NCBI GenBank assembly: GCA_025360965.1
Contig: JANYBC010000228.1
Location: 1 to 63,168, forward strand
DNA length: 63,168 nucleotides
Source of the DNA: Anaeromyxobacter sp.
GTDB lineage: Bacteria; Myxococcota; Myxococcia; Myxococcales; Anaeromyxobacteraceae
Reading direction: 5' to 3'
Both the position numbers and the translations under genes were made by a program. Positions 16,564 through 26,065 of this stretch are shown one piece after another (positions within the stretch are counted from its first letter, which is position 1; each line of letters starts with the position of its first letter). The notes under the pieces are model-generated. The model did not search any database. It had not been told where the DNA came from and was given only the letters and a program-made list of their open reading frames with translations.

Positions 16564-18717
16564 ATGCTCCTCTCCAGCCTCGCCTGCTCACTCATGCTGA
16601 CCGCCGCACCCGCCGCACCCGCCGCACCCGCCGCACCCGCCGCCAACCCGCTGCCGGCTCCCTGGACCGGCCCCTACGGCGGCGTCCCGCCCTTCGACAA
16701 GGCGACCGTCGAGCAGCTCCAGCCGGCGTTCGAGAACGGCATGGCCGAGGAACTGGCGGCTGTCGCAGCCATCGCCGCCGACCCGAAGCCGCCCACCTTC
16801 CAGAACACCATCGCGGCGCTGGAGCGCTCCAGCCGCACGCTCGACCGGGTCCGGGCCGTCTACGGAGTCTTCGGCGGCACCATGAGCACCCCGGCCTTCG
16901 AGGCGGTCGAGACCGTGATGGACCCCCGCCTGGCGGCCCAGCGGGATCGGATCGTCCAGGACGAAAAGCTCTTCGCCCGCATCCAGGCGGTCTACGACGC
17001 CAGGGAGAAAGCCGGGCTCACCCCCGAGCAGCAGCGGCTCACCTGGGTCTACTGGAACTCCTTCATCCGGGCCGGCGCCCGCCTCGATCCGGCCGCCAAG
17101 GTGCGCGTCGCCGCCATCAACCAGCGGCTCGCCACCCTCTTCACCACCTTCTCTCAGCATCTCCTCGGCGAGGAGTCGGAGCTCCGCCTGGTCCTCGACA
17201 AGGAGTCGGACCTGGCCGGCCTGCCGGCCTCCTATCGCGCCGCGGCCGCCGCGGCCGCCACCGCCGCCAAGCTGCCCGGCAGGTGGGTGATCTCCAACAC
17301 CCGCTCCAGCGTCGACCCGTTCCTCGCCAACTCGACCAACCGGGCGCTGCGAGAGAAGGCCTGGCGGATGTTCGTCTCCCGCGGCGACCACGGCGACGCC
17401 CGTGACAACAAGGCGATCATCAGCGAGATCCTGGTGCTGCGCGGCGAGCGGGCCCGCCTGCTCGGCTACCGCACCCACGCCCACTGGAACACCGACGACA
17501 ACATGGCCAAGACCCCGGAGCGCGCCGTCGCGCTGATGGAGGCGGTCTGGCCGGCGGCGGTGGCCCGGGTCCACGAGGAGGTGGCCGATATGCAGGCCCT
17601 CGCCGACCGCGAGGGCGCCAGGCTCACCATCGAGCCCTGGGACTACCGCTTCTACGCCGAGAAGGTCCGCAAGCAGAAGTACGACCTCGACGAGGCCGAG
17701 GTGAAGCCGTACCTGCAGCTGGAGCGGCTGCGCGAGGGGATGTTCTGGGTGGCCGGCCAGCTCTTCGACCTCCACTTCACGCCAGCCGTGGGGGTCCCGG
17801 TGATCCACCCCGACGTCCGGGTCTGGCAGGTCAAGGACGGGGCCGGGAAGCCGGTCGGGCTCTGGTACTTCGACCCCTACGCCCGCGCCGGCAAGCGCTC
17901 GGGGGCCTGGATGAACGCCTACCGGAACCAGGAGCGGTTCGACGGGGAGGTCACCACCATCGTCTCCAACAACTCCAACTTCGTGAAGGGGGCGCCCGGC
18001 GAGCCGGTCCTGATCGGCTGGGACGACGCCGACACCCTCTTCCACGAGTTCGGCCACGCCCTCCACGGCCTCTGCTCCAGCGTCACCTACCCCTCGGTCT
18101 CCGGGACCTCGGTGCCGAGCGACTACGTCGAGTTCCCCTCGCAGATCCTGGAGCGCTGGCTCTCCACGCCGCAGCTGCTCGAGAAGTACGCCCGGCACGT
18201 CAAGACCGGCGCCCCCATGCCGGCGGCGCTGCTCGCCAAGATCGAGAAGGCCTCCCGCTTCAACCAGGGCTTCGCGACCGTCGAGTACCTCTCCTCGGCG
18301 CTGGTCGACATGAAGCTCCACCTCGCCACCGGACCGGTCGATCCGGCCAGCTTCGAGCGCGATACGCTCAAGGCCCTCGGTATGCCCCGCGAGCTGGTCA
18401 TGCGTCACCGGCTCCCCCAGTTCGGTCACCTCTTCTCCAGCGACGGCTATGCCGCCGGCTACTACAGCTACCTCTGGGCCGACACCATCAGCGCCGACGC
18501 CTACGAGGCCTTCACCGAGGCCTCCGGCCCGTACGACAAGGTGGTCGCCGGCAAGCTCAAGGCCAACGTCTTCTCGATCGGCAACACCGTCGACCCGGTC
18601 GACGGCTACCGGGCCTTCCGCGGCCGCGATCCTGGCGTGGGGGCGCTGATGCGGCGGCGCGGCTTCCCCGAGCCGAAGCCGGCGCCCTCCTCGGCTCCCG
18701 CAGCCCAGAAGCCATAG
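16564..18717 (+). CDS. M3 family zinc peptidase (Dcp/oligopeptidase A type)
   Basis: 717 residues. Removes dipeptides from, or cleaves, short peptides. Zinc site H494-E-F-G-H498 with a downstream Glu in EFPSQILERW; the typical TLFHEFGHALHGL context is present, as are the GWDDADTLF lead-in and DGYAAGYYSYLWADT near the C-terminus. The N-terminus is a signal peptide followed by an AAP-rich stretch made by a 9-bp tandem repeat, so the protein is probably periplasmic. Closest to peptidyl-dipeptidase Dcp in length and motif spacing. Confidence 0.92.
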   Translation: MLLSSLACSLMLTAAPAAPAAPAAPAANPLPAPWTGPYGGVPPFDKATVEQLQPAFENGMAEELAAVAAIAADPKPPTFQNTIAALERSSRTLDRVRAVYGVFGGTMSTPAFEAVETVMDPRLAAQRDRIVQDEKLFARIQAVYDAREKAGLTPEQQRLTWVYWNSFIRAGARLDPAAKVRVAAINQRLATLFTTFSQHLLGEESELRLVLDKESDLAGLPASYRAAAAAAATAAKLPGRWVISNTRSSVDPFLANSTNRALREKAWRMFVSRGDHGDARDNKAIISEILVLRGERARLLGYRTHAHWNTDDNMAKTPERAVALMEAVWPAAVARVHEEVADMQALADREGARLTIEPWDYRFYAEKVRKQKYDLDEAEVKPYLQLERLREGMFWVAGQLFDLHFTPAVGVPVIHPDVRVWQVKDGAGKPVGLWYFDPYARAGKRSGAWMNAYRNQERFDGEVTTIVSNNSNFVKGAPGEPVLIGWDDADTLFHEFGHALHGLCSSVTYPSVSGTSVPSDYVEFPSQILERWLSTPQLLEKYARHVKTGAPMPAALLAKIEKASRFNQGFATVEYLSSALVDMKLHLATGPVDPASFERDTLKALGMPRELVMRHRLPQFGHLFSSDGYAAGYYSYLWADTISADAYEAFTEASGPYDKVVAGKLKANVFSIGNTVDPVDGYRAFRGRDPGVGALMRRRGFPEPKPAPSSAPAAQKP
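16603..16644 (+). repeat. 9-bp tandem repeat in the peptidase signal region
   Basis: Four exact copies of GCCGCACCC (16603-16638) and a partial fifth, encoding repeated Ala-Ala-Pro. The unit is a multiple of three, so slippage would change linker length without breaking the frame. Confidence 0.85.
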
Positions 18718-18778
18718 TGCCGCGACCAAGGCACTAGTCCAGGGAACCCGGCGGCGGGTGCGTGGTACCTTTCCGGCC

Positions 18779-19327
18779 ATGCGCTCGCCGCTGCTCGTCA
18801 CCGCCTCCGCGCTCCTGCTCGCCGCCTGCCAGCGGGCGACCTCACCCTCCCCGGCTGCGCCGACCGCGAGCGCCGCCTCGAACCAGGTGGCCGCGGGGAA
18901 CGTGGCCGCTGGCAACTCGGTGGTCACGGCGGTGCCGGTCCTGCAGCTGACGGGGACCTCCGCCGTGGCCCTTGGCCAGGCCGTGACCCCGCTCACCACG
19001 GCCACCGAGACCACCATCGACCCGGGCGCCGGCTTCCGCGTCGAGCTCCCGGTGGCCCTCGGCGACGCCCGGCTCTCGCTGCTCGACGCCGGCGACGTCA
19101 TGGTCCCGTCGACCGGCAGCCGCGAGGTCGGCCAGGCCACCTTGCTGGCGCTCAAGCCGTCGGCGGCGCTGCCCCGCGGCGCCCACCTGCGTCTGCGGGT
19201 CGACGGCGCCGCCACCCGGGAGTTGCACGGCGCAGACGGCCGCCGCTTCGCGCCGCTGGAGTGGCCGGTGATGGTCTCGGGCGACGCCGAGCCGAGGCCC
19301 GGCTCGGCTCGCAAGGGCAAGAGGTAG
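18779..19327 (+). CDS. Putative lipoprotein of unknown function
   Basis: 182 residues, signal peptide ending in LLLAAC (lipobox, Cys at about 17), an Ala/Ser/Pro-rich spacer, then a beta-rich globular region of about 120 residues. No family recognised. ATG 18779 is chosen over an in-frame GTG seven codons upstream because it starts the signal peptide. Convergent with mutT, 12 bases between the stops. Confidence 0.7.
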   Translation: MRSPLLVTASALLLAACQRATSPSPAAPTASAASNQVAAGNVAAGNSVVTAVPVLQLTGTSAVALGQAVTPLTTATETTIDPGAGFRVELPVALGDARLSLLDAGDVMVPSTGSREVGQATLLALKPSAALPRGAHLRLRVDGAATRELHGADGRRFAPLEWPVMVSGDAEPRPGSARKGKR

Positions 19328-19339
19328 GCGCTCGTGCCG

Positions 19340-19747
19340 CTAGCTCCCCTGCTCGCTCTCCGCCGCTTCGATGGCCGGCAGCACCGGCAGGTCGGCGGCG
19401 CAGAAGTCGTAGCTGGAGAGCGTCCCCGGCGGCGCCCAGGCCAGCGCGGCCACGCCGAGCGGCCTCGGCTCGGCCCCGGCCGGCAGCCGGCACCGGTAGA
19501 AGGCCAGCTCGACCTCGAGGTCTGGGTAGCGGTGGCGGTGCCGCGCCACCAGCGGGCCGACCTCGACCGCGCAGCCGAGCTCCTCGGCGATCTCTCTCGC
19601 CAGGGCCACCGGCTCGTCCTCGCCGGGCTCCACCTTGCCGCCCGGGAACTCCCACTGCCCGCCGCGCTCCGCCTCGGCCAGGCGCCGGCTCACCAGGATC
19701 CCGGCCGGCCCGCGGATCACCGCCGCCACAACGCGGACCGACCGCAC
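19340..19747 (-). CDS. mutT: NUDIX hydrolase, MutT-like
   Basis: 135 residues. Complete Nudix box GGKVEPGEDEPVALAREIAEELG, with WEFPGG just before it as in 8-oxo-dGTP diphosphatases, and the FYRCRL strand typical of MutT. Predicted to sanitise oxidised nucleotides. GTG 19747 has GGAG eight bases upstream, inside the end of bamB, so translation is probably coupled. Substrate assigned by family only. Confidence 0.88.
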   Translation of the reverse strand: MRSVRVVAAVIRGPAGILVSRRLAEAERGGQWEFPGGKVEPGEDEPVALAREIAEELGCAVEVGPLVARHRHRYPDLEVELAFYRCRLPAGAEPRPLGVAALAWAPPGTLSSYDFCAADLPVLPAIEAAESEQGS

Positions 19748-19752
19748 GGGAG

Positions 19753-20847
19753 CTACTCCAGATCGAGCGCCAGCAGCGAGCCGGCGTTGGAGAGGACGTA
19801 GGCCCGGCGGCCGAAGAGGGCCAGCGGTGCCGAGACCCCGGACCCTGGATCGAGCAGCCGGACGAAGCGCCCGCTGGCCGCCTCGTAGAAGAGCATTCCG
19901 TTCTCGATGCCGGAGGGGATCACCAGCCAGCGCCCGGCGACCTGCAGCGCGCCGGAGGGAGCGCCCTTCAGCGGCACGCTCCAGCTGGCACGGCCGTCGC
20001 GGGTCGAGAGCGAGAGGACCTCGGTGTTGGTGACGGCCAGGACCGAACCCCGGCTCACCACCAGGCGTGAGGCCCCGGGGTAGGACTGGGTCCAGACCGT
20101 CTTCCCGGTCGCCGCGTCGACCGCGATGATGGCGCCGGAGTAGGCGGCGGCGTAGAGCCGGCCGTCGGCCAGGGCCAGCGAGTCGATGTCCTGGTAGGGC
20201 CCCGAAGGCGCGAGGTGCTGCTCCCAGCGGACCTGTCCGGTGGCCGTCTCGAGGGCGGTCACCGTCCCATCCGAGTAAGCGGCGTAGACGCTCTGGCCGT
20301 CACTGAGCACGTCGGCTGCGCCGTGGACCGTGAAGCCGTCACGCAGGTCGCGCCGGTGGTGCCACTTCCAGGCCCCGCTGGCAGCGTCGACGGCGAAGAC
20401 GGTGTCCTGGAGGCTCGCCACCACCACCAGGCCGTTCACCAGCTTTGGCCTGGTGCCGAGCTGCTCGCGGGCGTCGTAGGTCCAGCGCAGGACGCCGGTG
20501 GCCAGATCGAGGGCATAGAGCTTCCCGTCGTGGCACCCGGCGTAGACGGTCCCGGCCTGGATGAGGGGGACGGCGGCGAACGCCCCGTGCCCCTGGAATT
20601 CCCAGGCCAGGACGCCATCGGGACGCAGGGCGTGGAGCCATCCGTCGCGGGTGCCGACCACCACCCACTGTCCGGTGGCGTCGACCGCGGCGCCGCCCAG
20701 CTCGAGGACCTGGTAGTCGGCGAACTCCGGGGCGACCAGTTGCTTCTTCCAGACTACGCGAAAGAGCTCGCGGGGCGCCGGCGGCAGGCGGCCGGTCTCG
20801 GCCGGCGCCGCCGTGAGGGCCAGGGCGGCCAGGGCTGCGAGTAGCAC
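19753..20847 (-). CDS. bamB: BamB-like outer-membrane assembly beta-propeller
   Basis: 364 residues: signal peptide (about 1-17), then repeated PQQ-type propeller blades (VGTRDGWLHAL, YAGCHDGKLYALDLATGVLRW, FAVDAASGAWKW, ALETATGQVRW, IAVDAATGKTVW). BamB is a scaffold of the BAM complex. No lipobox cysteine is visible, so this copy may be soluble or differently anchored. GTG 20847 directly follows the yfgM stop with no gap. The der-yfgM-bamB neighbourhood matches the E. coli yfgM-bamB-der order and supports the name. Confidence 0.85.
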   Translation of the reverse strand: MLLAALAALALTAAPAETGRLPPAPRELFRVVWKKQLVAPEFADYQVLELGGAAVDATGQWVVVGTRDGWLHALRPDGVLAWEFQGHGAFAAVPLIQAGTVYAGCHDGKLYALDLATGVLRWTYDAREQLGTRPKLVNGLVVVASLQDTVFAVDAASGAWKWHHRRDLRDGFTVHGAADVLSDGQSVYAAYSDGTVTALETATGQVRWEQHLAPSGPYQDIDSLALADGRLYAAAYSGAIIAVDAATGKTVWTQSYPGASRLVVSRGSVLAVTNTEVLSLSTRDGRASWSVPLKGAPSGALQVAGRWLVIPSGIENGMLFYEAASGRFVRLLDPGSGVSAPLALFGRRAYVLSNAGSLLALDLE

Positions 20848-21576
20848 TTACCTACCGCCCAGCTTGGCGAGCCGCTCGGCGGCCTCGCCGGTCAGCTGCG
20901 ACGCCTTGTGGGTGTCGGCAAACGAGGCCAGCAGGGTGCGGGCCTCCTCGGCCTTGCCGGAGCCGGCCAGCAGCCGGGCGCGCTCCAGATCGGCACGGTC
21001 GGCCTGGCCGGGCACCTCGCCGGCGAGGCGGACCCAGCCGGCCAGGGCTCCGGCCACGTCGCCCTTCCCCTCCGCCACCAGCGCCAGCCCTTCCAGCGCG
21101 GAGAAGCGGAAGGAGTCGGTGCGGGGCGCCGTCGAGAGGTAGAGTTGGTAGGCGGCGGCCGAGGCATCGAACTGTCCCAGCCGGAGCAGCGCGTCGCCCT
21201 TGGCCAGCGCCGCCAGCGCCGCCTGTGAGCTCCCCGGGTAGGCGGCCAGCACCTTCCCTGCCGCCTCGGCCACGGCCTGTTGCCGGGCGGCGTCGCTCGG
21301 GTAGAACGGTCCAGGGACGCCCGGGAGCGGCACCGAGCTGATCTCGGCGCCGGCGTTCCGGTAGACCTCGGAGAGGAGCGCGGCCGCCCCCGCGGCGCTC
21401 CTCTCGCGGATCGTCAGGTAGGCGACGGCCGCCACCAGCACCACGGCGGCGGCGCCACCGAAGATCACCGCCTGGCGCCGGTGCCCGGTGAGCCAGGAGG
21501 CGGCCTCTCCCGCGACCACCTGGAACTGGTCGGGCTGCTTGATCTCCTTGCGGCTCAGCTCGGCGCTCTTCGACAT
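20848..21576 (-). CDS. YfgM-like tetratricopeptide membrane protein
   Basis: 242 residues: cytoplasmic N-terminus, one transmembrane helix (about 36-56, AVIFGGAAAVVLVAAVAYLTI), then a periplasmic region of degenerate TPR helices (AALAALAKGDALLRLGQFDASAAAYQLYL and following). E. coli YfgM is an ancillary SecYEG/periplasmic chaperone partner encoded before bamB. Same position here. It has its own promoter. Confidence 0.82.
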   Translation of the reverse strand: MSKSAELSRKEIKQPDQFQVVAGEAASWLTGHRRQAVIFGGAAAVVLVAAVAYLTIRERSAAGAAALLSEVYRNAGAEISSVPLPGVPGPFYPSDAARQQAVAEAAGKVLAAYPGSSQAALAALAKGDALLRLGQFDASAAAYQLYLSTAPRTDSFRFSALEGLALVAEGKGDVAGALAGWVRLAGEVPGQADRADLERARLLAGSGKAEEARTLLASFADTHKASQLTGEAAERLAKLGGR

Positions 21577-21622
21577 GGAACCTCGCGGGCGTCACGCGCC
21601 CAAGCATTGGAAAAGTCGCAGC

Positions 21623-21651
21623 AATCTAGGTGGGAGGCCTGCCAGCGTCAA
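21623..21651 (-). promoter_or_regulatory. Sigma-70-type promoter of yfgM-bamB-mutT
   Basis: On the minus strand TTGACG (21651-21646), a 17-base spacer, and TAGATT (21628-21623). Predicted start about 40 bases upstream of the yfgM ATG. The same TAGATT -10 word is used before nrdJ. Confidence 0.65.
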
Positions 21652-21666
21652 GCCTCACGCACGCCC

Positions 21667-21681
21667 CGGAGGAACCCTCCG
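21667..21681 (-). terminator. Hairpin after der
   Basis: CGGAGG-GTT-CCTCCG on the minus strand, a perfect 6-bp stem 28 bases after the der stop. It lacks a T-run, so termination may be partial. The yfgM promoter follows immediately. Confidence 0.4.
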
Positions 21682-21709
21682 CGGCGGCGGATCATTCCTT
21701 GGTGCGCCA

Positions 21710-23125
21710 TCACTCCTGCTTGCGCCGGGGCCGCTTCCGCCGCTTCCGCTCCCGGAAGACCAGCCGCATGGGCACCTCCAGGCCGAAGGCCTGGCGGAAG
21801 CGGTTCTCGACGTAGCGCCGGTAGCTGTCGCCGATCGCCTCGGGGCGGCCGCAGTTGATGACGAAGGTGGGCGGCGCGTAGGCGACCTGGGCGATGTAGA
21901 AGAGCTTCACCGGGCGCCCGCCCGAGGTCGGGGCCGGATGCTCCTCCTGGACCCGCTCCAGCAGCTCGTTGAGCTGGGGCGTGGGGAAGCGGGCCCGGTA
22001 CTGCTCCACCAGCCTGGCCGCCTTCTCCAGCACCTGACCGACGCCGGTGCCGTCCTTGGCCGAGACGAAGACCATGGGCGCGAAGGCCACGAAGGGCAGC
22101 CGCTTCCCCAGCTCCTGGCGGTACCAGTCCTGGGTGGCCCCCTCCTTCTCGGCGATGTCCCACTTGTTGACGACCACCACCAGGGCCTTGGACTTCTCCA
22201 GCACCAGCGCCAGCAGCTTGGCGTCCTGGTCGACGCCGGCCTCGGTGGCGTCGAGCATCACCGCCACCACCTCGGCGTCGTCCATGGCCTTCATGGAGCG
22301 GACCACCGAGTAGCTCTCCACGGTGGTGGAGATGGTGGCCTTGCGCCGGATGCCGGCGGTGTCGGTGACCACGAAGCGCTGCCCGCCGTGGACCACCAGC
22401 GAGTCGATGGCGTCGCGGGTGGTGCCGGCCACCTCCGAGACCACGAAGCGCTCCTTGCCGAGGAGCGTGTTGACGAAGGTCGACTTGCCGACGTTGGGCC
22501 GGCCCACGATGGCGATGCGGATGTCGCCGGTGGGGCGCTGGTGCTCGCTCACCTCCTCCGGCTCCTCCTGCTCCTCGTCGTCGAAGGGCTCGAATTCCGG
22601 CGGCGGCGGTGCCGGCTCCAGCCCGATGGCGGCCACGATCGCCTCCAGCAGGTCGTCGGTGCCGCGGCCGTGCTCGGCCGAGAGCGCGAAGACCTCGCCG
22701 AAGCCGAGCTCGTAGAACTCGGCCAGCGGGATCTCGCCCTCGGTCTTGGAGGTGTCGACCTTGTTGACGGCCACGAAGAGCGGCTTCTTGGAGCGGCGCA
22801 ACATGTCGGCCACCGAGCGGTCGACGTTGGTCAGCCCCTCGCGGCCATCGACCACCAGCACCACGGCGGCCGCCTCCTCGGTGGCCAGCTGGGCCTGCTG
22901 CCGGACCTGCTGCATGAGCCGATCGCGCGACTCCGGCTCGAAGCCGCCGGTGTCGACCAGCGAGAGCGAGCGCCCCTGCCAGACCAGGTCTGCGTAGTTG
23001 CGGTCGCGGGTCACGCCCGGCACGTCCTGGACGATGGCGAGGCGGCGCCCCACCAGCCGGTTGAAGAGCGTCGACTTGCCGACGTTGGGCCGGCCCACCA
23101 GGGCGATGACCGGGCGCCCGCTCAT
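21710..23125 (-). CDS. der: Ribosome assembly GTPase Der (EngA)
   Basis: 471 residues with two tandem Era-like GTPase domains (each with GRPNVGKST, DTGG/DTAG and NKxD motifs) and a C-terminal KH-like domain ending in a basic RKRRKRPRRKQE tail. The acidic linker between the domains (FDDEEQEEPEEVSE) is typical. Needed for 50S subunit maturation. ATG 23125 overlaps the era stop by 4 bases (ATGA). Confidence 0.97.
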   Translation of the reverse strand: MSGRPVIALVGRPNVGKSTLFNRLVGRRLAIVQDVPGVTRDRNYADLVWQGRSLSLVDTGGFEPESRDRLMQQVRQQAQLATEEAAAVVLVVDGREGLTNVDRSVADMLRRSKKPLFVAVNKVDTSKTEGEIPLAEFYELGFGEVFALSAEHGRGTDDLLEAIVAAIGLEPAPPPPEFEPFDDEEQEEPEEVSEHQRPTGDIRIAIVGRPNVGKSTFVNTLLGKERFVVSEVAGTTRDAIDSLVVHGGQRFVVTDTAGIRRKATISTTVESYSVVRSMKAMDDAEVVAVMLDATEAGVDQDAKLLALVLEKSKALVVVVNKWDIAEKEGATQDWYRQELGKRLPFVAFAPMVFVSAKDGTGVGQVLEKAARLVEQYRARFPTPQLNELLERVQEEHPAPTSGGRPVKLFYIAQVAYAPPTFVINCGRPEAIGDSYRRYVENRFRQAFGLEVPMRLVFRERKRRKRPRRKQE

Positions 23126-24051
23126 GGCACCAGCCTCCGGACCGCGGCGTCCTTCTCGGTCCAGCGCTCGTCGACCTTGACGGTCAGCGCCAGGAAGACC
23201 TTGGCCCCGAGGAGCCGCTCCAGCCGCAGCCGGGCGGCGGTGCCGATCTCCTTGAGCATCGACCCCTTCTTGCCGATGACGATCGCCTTCTGCGAGTCGC
23301 GCTCGACCCGGATCAGGGCCGAGATGCGCACCAGCCCACCCTCCTCGCGTCGCAGCGACTCGTCGAACTCCTCCACCTCGACGGCCGCCGAGTAGGGGAG
23401 CTCCTGCCGGGTCTTGAGCATGATCTGCTCGCGCACGTACTCGGCCGCCAGCTGCCGCTCGGCCTGGTCGGTGAGCTGGTCGGCCGGGAAGAGCGGCGCG
23501 GCGCTCTCGGGCATCAGCTCCACCAGGGTGGCCACCAGGTCGTCGACGTTCTCGCCCTTGAGGGCCGAGAACGGGACGATGGCGGCCCATGCGTGCAGGT
23601 CCTTGTAGGCCTCGATGACCGGGAGCAGCGTCTGCTTGGAGACCCGGTCGGCCTTGTTGATGCCGAGGATGGCCGGCTTGCGGCTCCGGGCCACCTCGGC
23701 GATGACGGCGCGGGTCCCCTCCCCGATCTCGACCCTGCCGCCGGGCCCGGTGCCGGCCTCGATCATCAGCAGGGCCGCGTCGACCTCATGCAGCGTGGAG
23801 AGCGCGGTCTCGACCATGCGGCGGTTGAGCGCCCCCTTGGCCTGGTGCACGCCCGGCGTGTCGAAGAAGGCGAGCTGGTACTGCTCGCCGTTGACGATGC
23901 CGAGGATGCGGGTGCGGGTGGTCTGCGGCCGCGGCGTGACGATGGCGATGTGCTCGCCGAGCAGCCGGTTGAGGAGCGTGGACTTGCCGACGTTGGGGCG
24001 CCCGATCAGGGCGACGAAACCGGCGCGGAAGGGGGGCTTCTTGCTGGGCAC
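23122..24051 (-). CDS. era: GTPase Era
   Basis: About 309 residues. GTPase domain with GRPNVGKSTLLN, DTPGVHQ and NKADR; C-terminal KH domain with IVIGKKGSMLKEIG that binds the 3' end of 16S rRNA. The open frame starts at GTG 24066, but AGGAGG sits just inside it and points to GTG 24051 (short spacing); 24066 is the alternative. It lies after a strong terminator and starts the era-der unit. Confidence 0.95.
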   Translation of the reverse strand: MPSKKPPFRAGFVALIGRPNVGKSTLLNRLLGEHIAIVTPRPQTTRTRILGIVNGEQYQLAFFDTPGVHQAKGALNRRMVETALSTLHEVDAALLMIEAGTGPGGRVEIGEGTRAVIAEVARSRKPAILGINKADRVSKQTLLPVIEAYKDLHAWAAIVPFSALKGENVDDLVATLVELMPESAAPLFPADQLTDQAERQLAAEYVREQIMLKTRQELPYSAAVEVEEFDESLRREEGGLVRISALIRVERDSQKAIVIGKKGSMLKEIGTAARLRLERLLGAKVFLALTVKVDERWTEKDAAVRRLVP

Positions 24052-24069
24052 GCCCCTCCTTAACACGAA

Positions 24070-24104
24070 GGCCCGGCGGGCACCTCCTGGGGTGCCCCCG
24101 GGCC
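24070..24104 (-). terminator. Strong hairpin terminator between cyclophilin and era
   Basis: Plus-strand arms GGCCCGGCGGGCACC (24070-24084) and GGTGCCCCCGGGCC (24091-24104) around a 6-base loop: a 14-bp stem with one bulge. On the minus strand it is followed by TTCGTGTT. It closes the long thiC-to-cyclophilin operon. Confidence 0.7.
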
Positions 24105-24139
24105 TGCCGGTGCCGGTGCTGGTGCGGGCCGGCGTCCTG

Positions 24140-24646
24140 CTAGGTGACTGGACCGCGAGTGATGGTCACCTTCTCGAGCGCCACCTTCTTGTTGCCGGCG
24201 CGGCCGATCTTCGGGACCAGCTCCCCGCCCTTGACCACCTCGCCGAAGATGGTGTGGCCGCGGTTGAGGTGCGGGGTGGGGACCTCGGTGATGAAGAACT
24301 GGCAGCCGTTGGTGTTTGGCCCCGAGTTGGCCATGGCCAGCAGGCCCGGCTTGTCGAAGCGGTTGTCCGGCCCGATCTCGTCCTCGAAGCGGTAGCCCGG
24401 GCCGCCGGTGCCGGTCGCGGTCGGATCGCCCCCCTGGATCATGAACTCGGGGATGACCCGATGGAAGACGGTGCCGTCGTAGAGCGGGGTCTTGCCCTTC
24501 TTGCCGGTGCCGGGGTGGGTCCACTCCTTGGTCCCCTCGGCGAGGCCGAGGAAGTTCTCGACGGTCCTGGGCGCCTTCTCGGGGAGCAGGCGGATGACGA
24601 TGTCACCGAGCGAGGTCGTGAAGGTGGCGTGCAGCTGGTCGGCCAT
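24140..24646 (-). CDS. Cytoplasmic cyclophilin-type peptidyl-prolyl isomerase
   Basis: 168 residues with no signal peptide. Core motifs FHRVIPEFMIQGGDP, MANSGPNTNGCQFFIT and HLNRGHTIFGEVV. ATG 24646 has GAGGAG eight bases upstream; an in-frame GTG six codons earlier is less likely. It follows a second cyclophilin gene by 14 bases. The pair is probably a duplication with different destinations. Confidence 0.94.
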   Translation of the reverse strand: MADQLHATFTTSLGDIVIRLLPEKAPRTVENFLGLAEGTKEWTHPGTGKKGKTPLYDGTVFHRVIPEFMIQGGDPTATGTGGPGYRFEDEIGPDNRFDKPGLLAMANSGPNTNGCQFFITEVPTPHLNRGHTIFGEVVKGGELVPKIGRAGNKKVALEKVTITRGPVT

Positions 24647-24660
24647 GGTGGTGGCTCCTC

Positions 24661-25302
<642 letters not shown>

Positions 25303-25312
25303 GGACCGGATG

Positions 25313-26065
25313 CTAACGGTCGTCCGGCGGGCCGGCAAGCATCTCGAGGGCCAGCCTGGCCGCGGCCTGCTCGGCGTCCTTCTTGGAGCGTCCGGTGGCA
25401 CGCCCCGCCACCGCACCGCGCAGCTCCACCTCCACCTCGAAGAGCTTGGCGTGGTCCGGACCGAGCTCGGCCACCACCCGGTAGCGGGGGGCGAGGCGGA
25501 AGCGGCTCTGGGCCAGCTCCTGGAGCTGGGTCTTGTAGTCGCGGTCGAGCGTCCCCGCCGAGGCCCGCTCGAAGACCTCCCCGAGGGATCGATCGACCAG
25601 CGCCAGCACCGCCGGCAGCCCGTCCTCGTGGTAGACCGCCGCCACCACCGCCTCCATGGCGTCGGCCAGCAGGGAGGGCTTCTCCCGCCCGCCAGTCTGC
25701 TCCTCGCCCCGGCCCAGGCGCAACAGCGGGCCGAGCTCGAGGGACCTGGCCAGGGAGGCCAGCCCCGGCTCGTCGACCACCGCCGCCCGCATCTTGGAGA
25801 GCTCCCCCTCCCGGGCCGCGGGGAACCGCTCCATGAGCCGGTGCGAGATGGCCAGGTCGATGACGGCGTCGCCGAGGAACTCGAGCCGCTCGTTGTCCTC
25901 GAGCGGCTCGCCGGGGTGCTCGTTGACGTAGGAGCGGTGGGTGATGGCGGCCAGCGCGGTGCGCGGGGACCGGAAGCTCACCCCGATCCGCCGCTCCAGG
26001 GAGGCGACCAGCTCCCGGTCGGTGGGAGAGAGCGGCGGCTCGGCGATTGGCCCGGGCTCGCTCAT
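25313..26065 (-). CDS. rnc: Ribonuclease III
   Basis: 250 residues. Catalytic domain with the signature NERLEFLGDAVIDLAIS and the downstream DAMEAVVAAVY carrying the second metal-binding acidic pair; C-terminal double-stranded RNA-binding domain (DYKTQLQELAQ to the end, with the basic GRSKKDAEQAAARLAL). Processes rRNA and other duplex RNA. ATG 26065 overlaps the meaB stop by one base (TGATG). In many bacteria rnc is next to era; here two cyclophilin genes and a terminator separate them. Confidence 0.97.
   Translation of the reverse strand: MSEPGPIAEPPLSPTDRELVASLERRIGVSFRSPRTALAAITHRSYVNEHPGEPLEDNERLEFLGDAVIDLAISHRLMERFPAAREGELSKMRAAVVDEPGLASLARSLELGPLLRLGRGEEQTGGREKPSLLADAMEAVVAAVYHEDGLPAVLALVDRSLGEVFERASAGTLDRDYKTQLQELAQSRFRLAPRYRVVAELGPDHAKLFEVEVELRGAVAGRATGRSKKDAEQAAARLALEMLAGPPDDR

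Noticed and set aside
16588-19320. 910-codon minus-strand open frame
   Set aside because: Antisense to the M3 peptidase and the lipoprotein gene, both of which have clear motifs.
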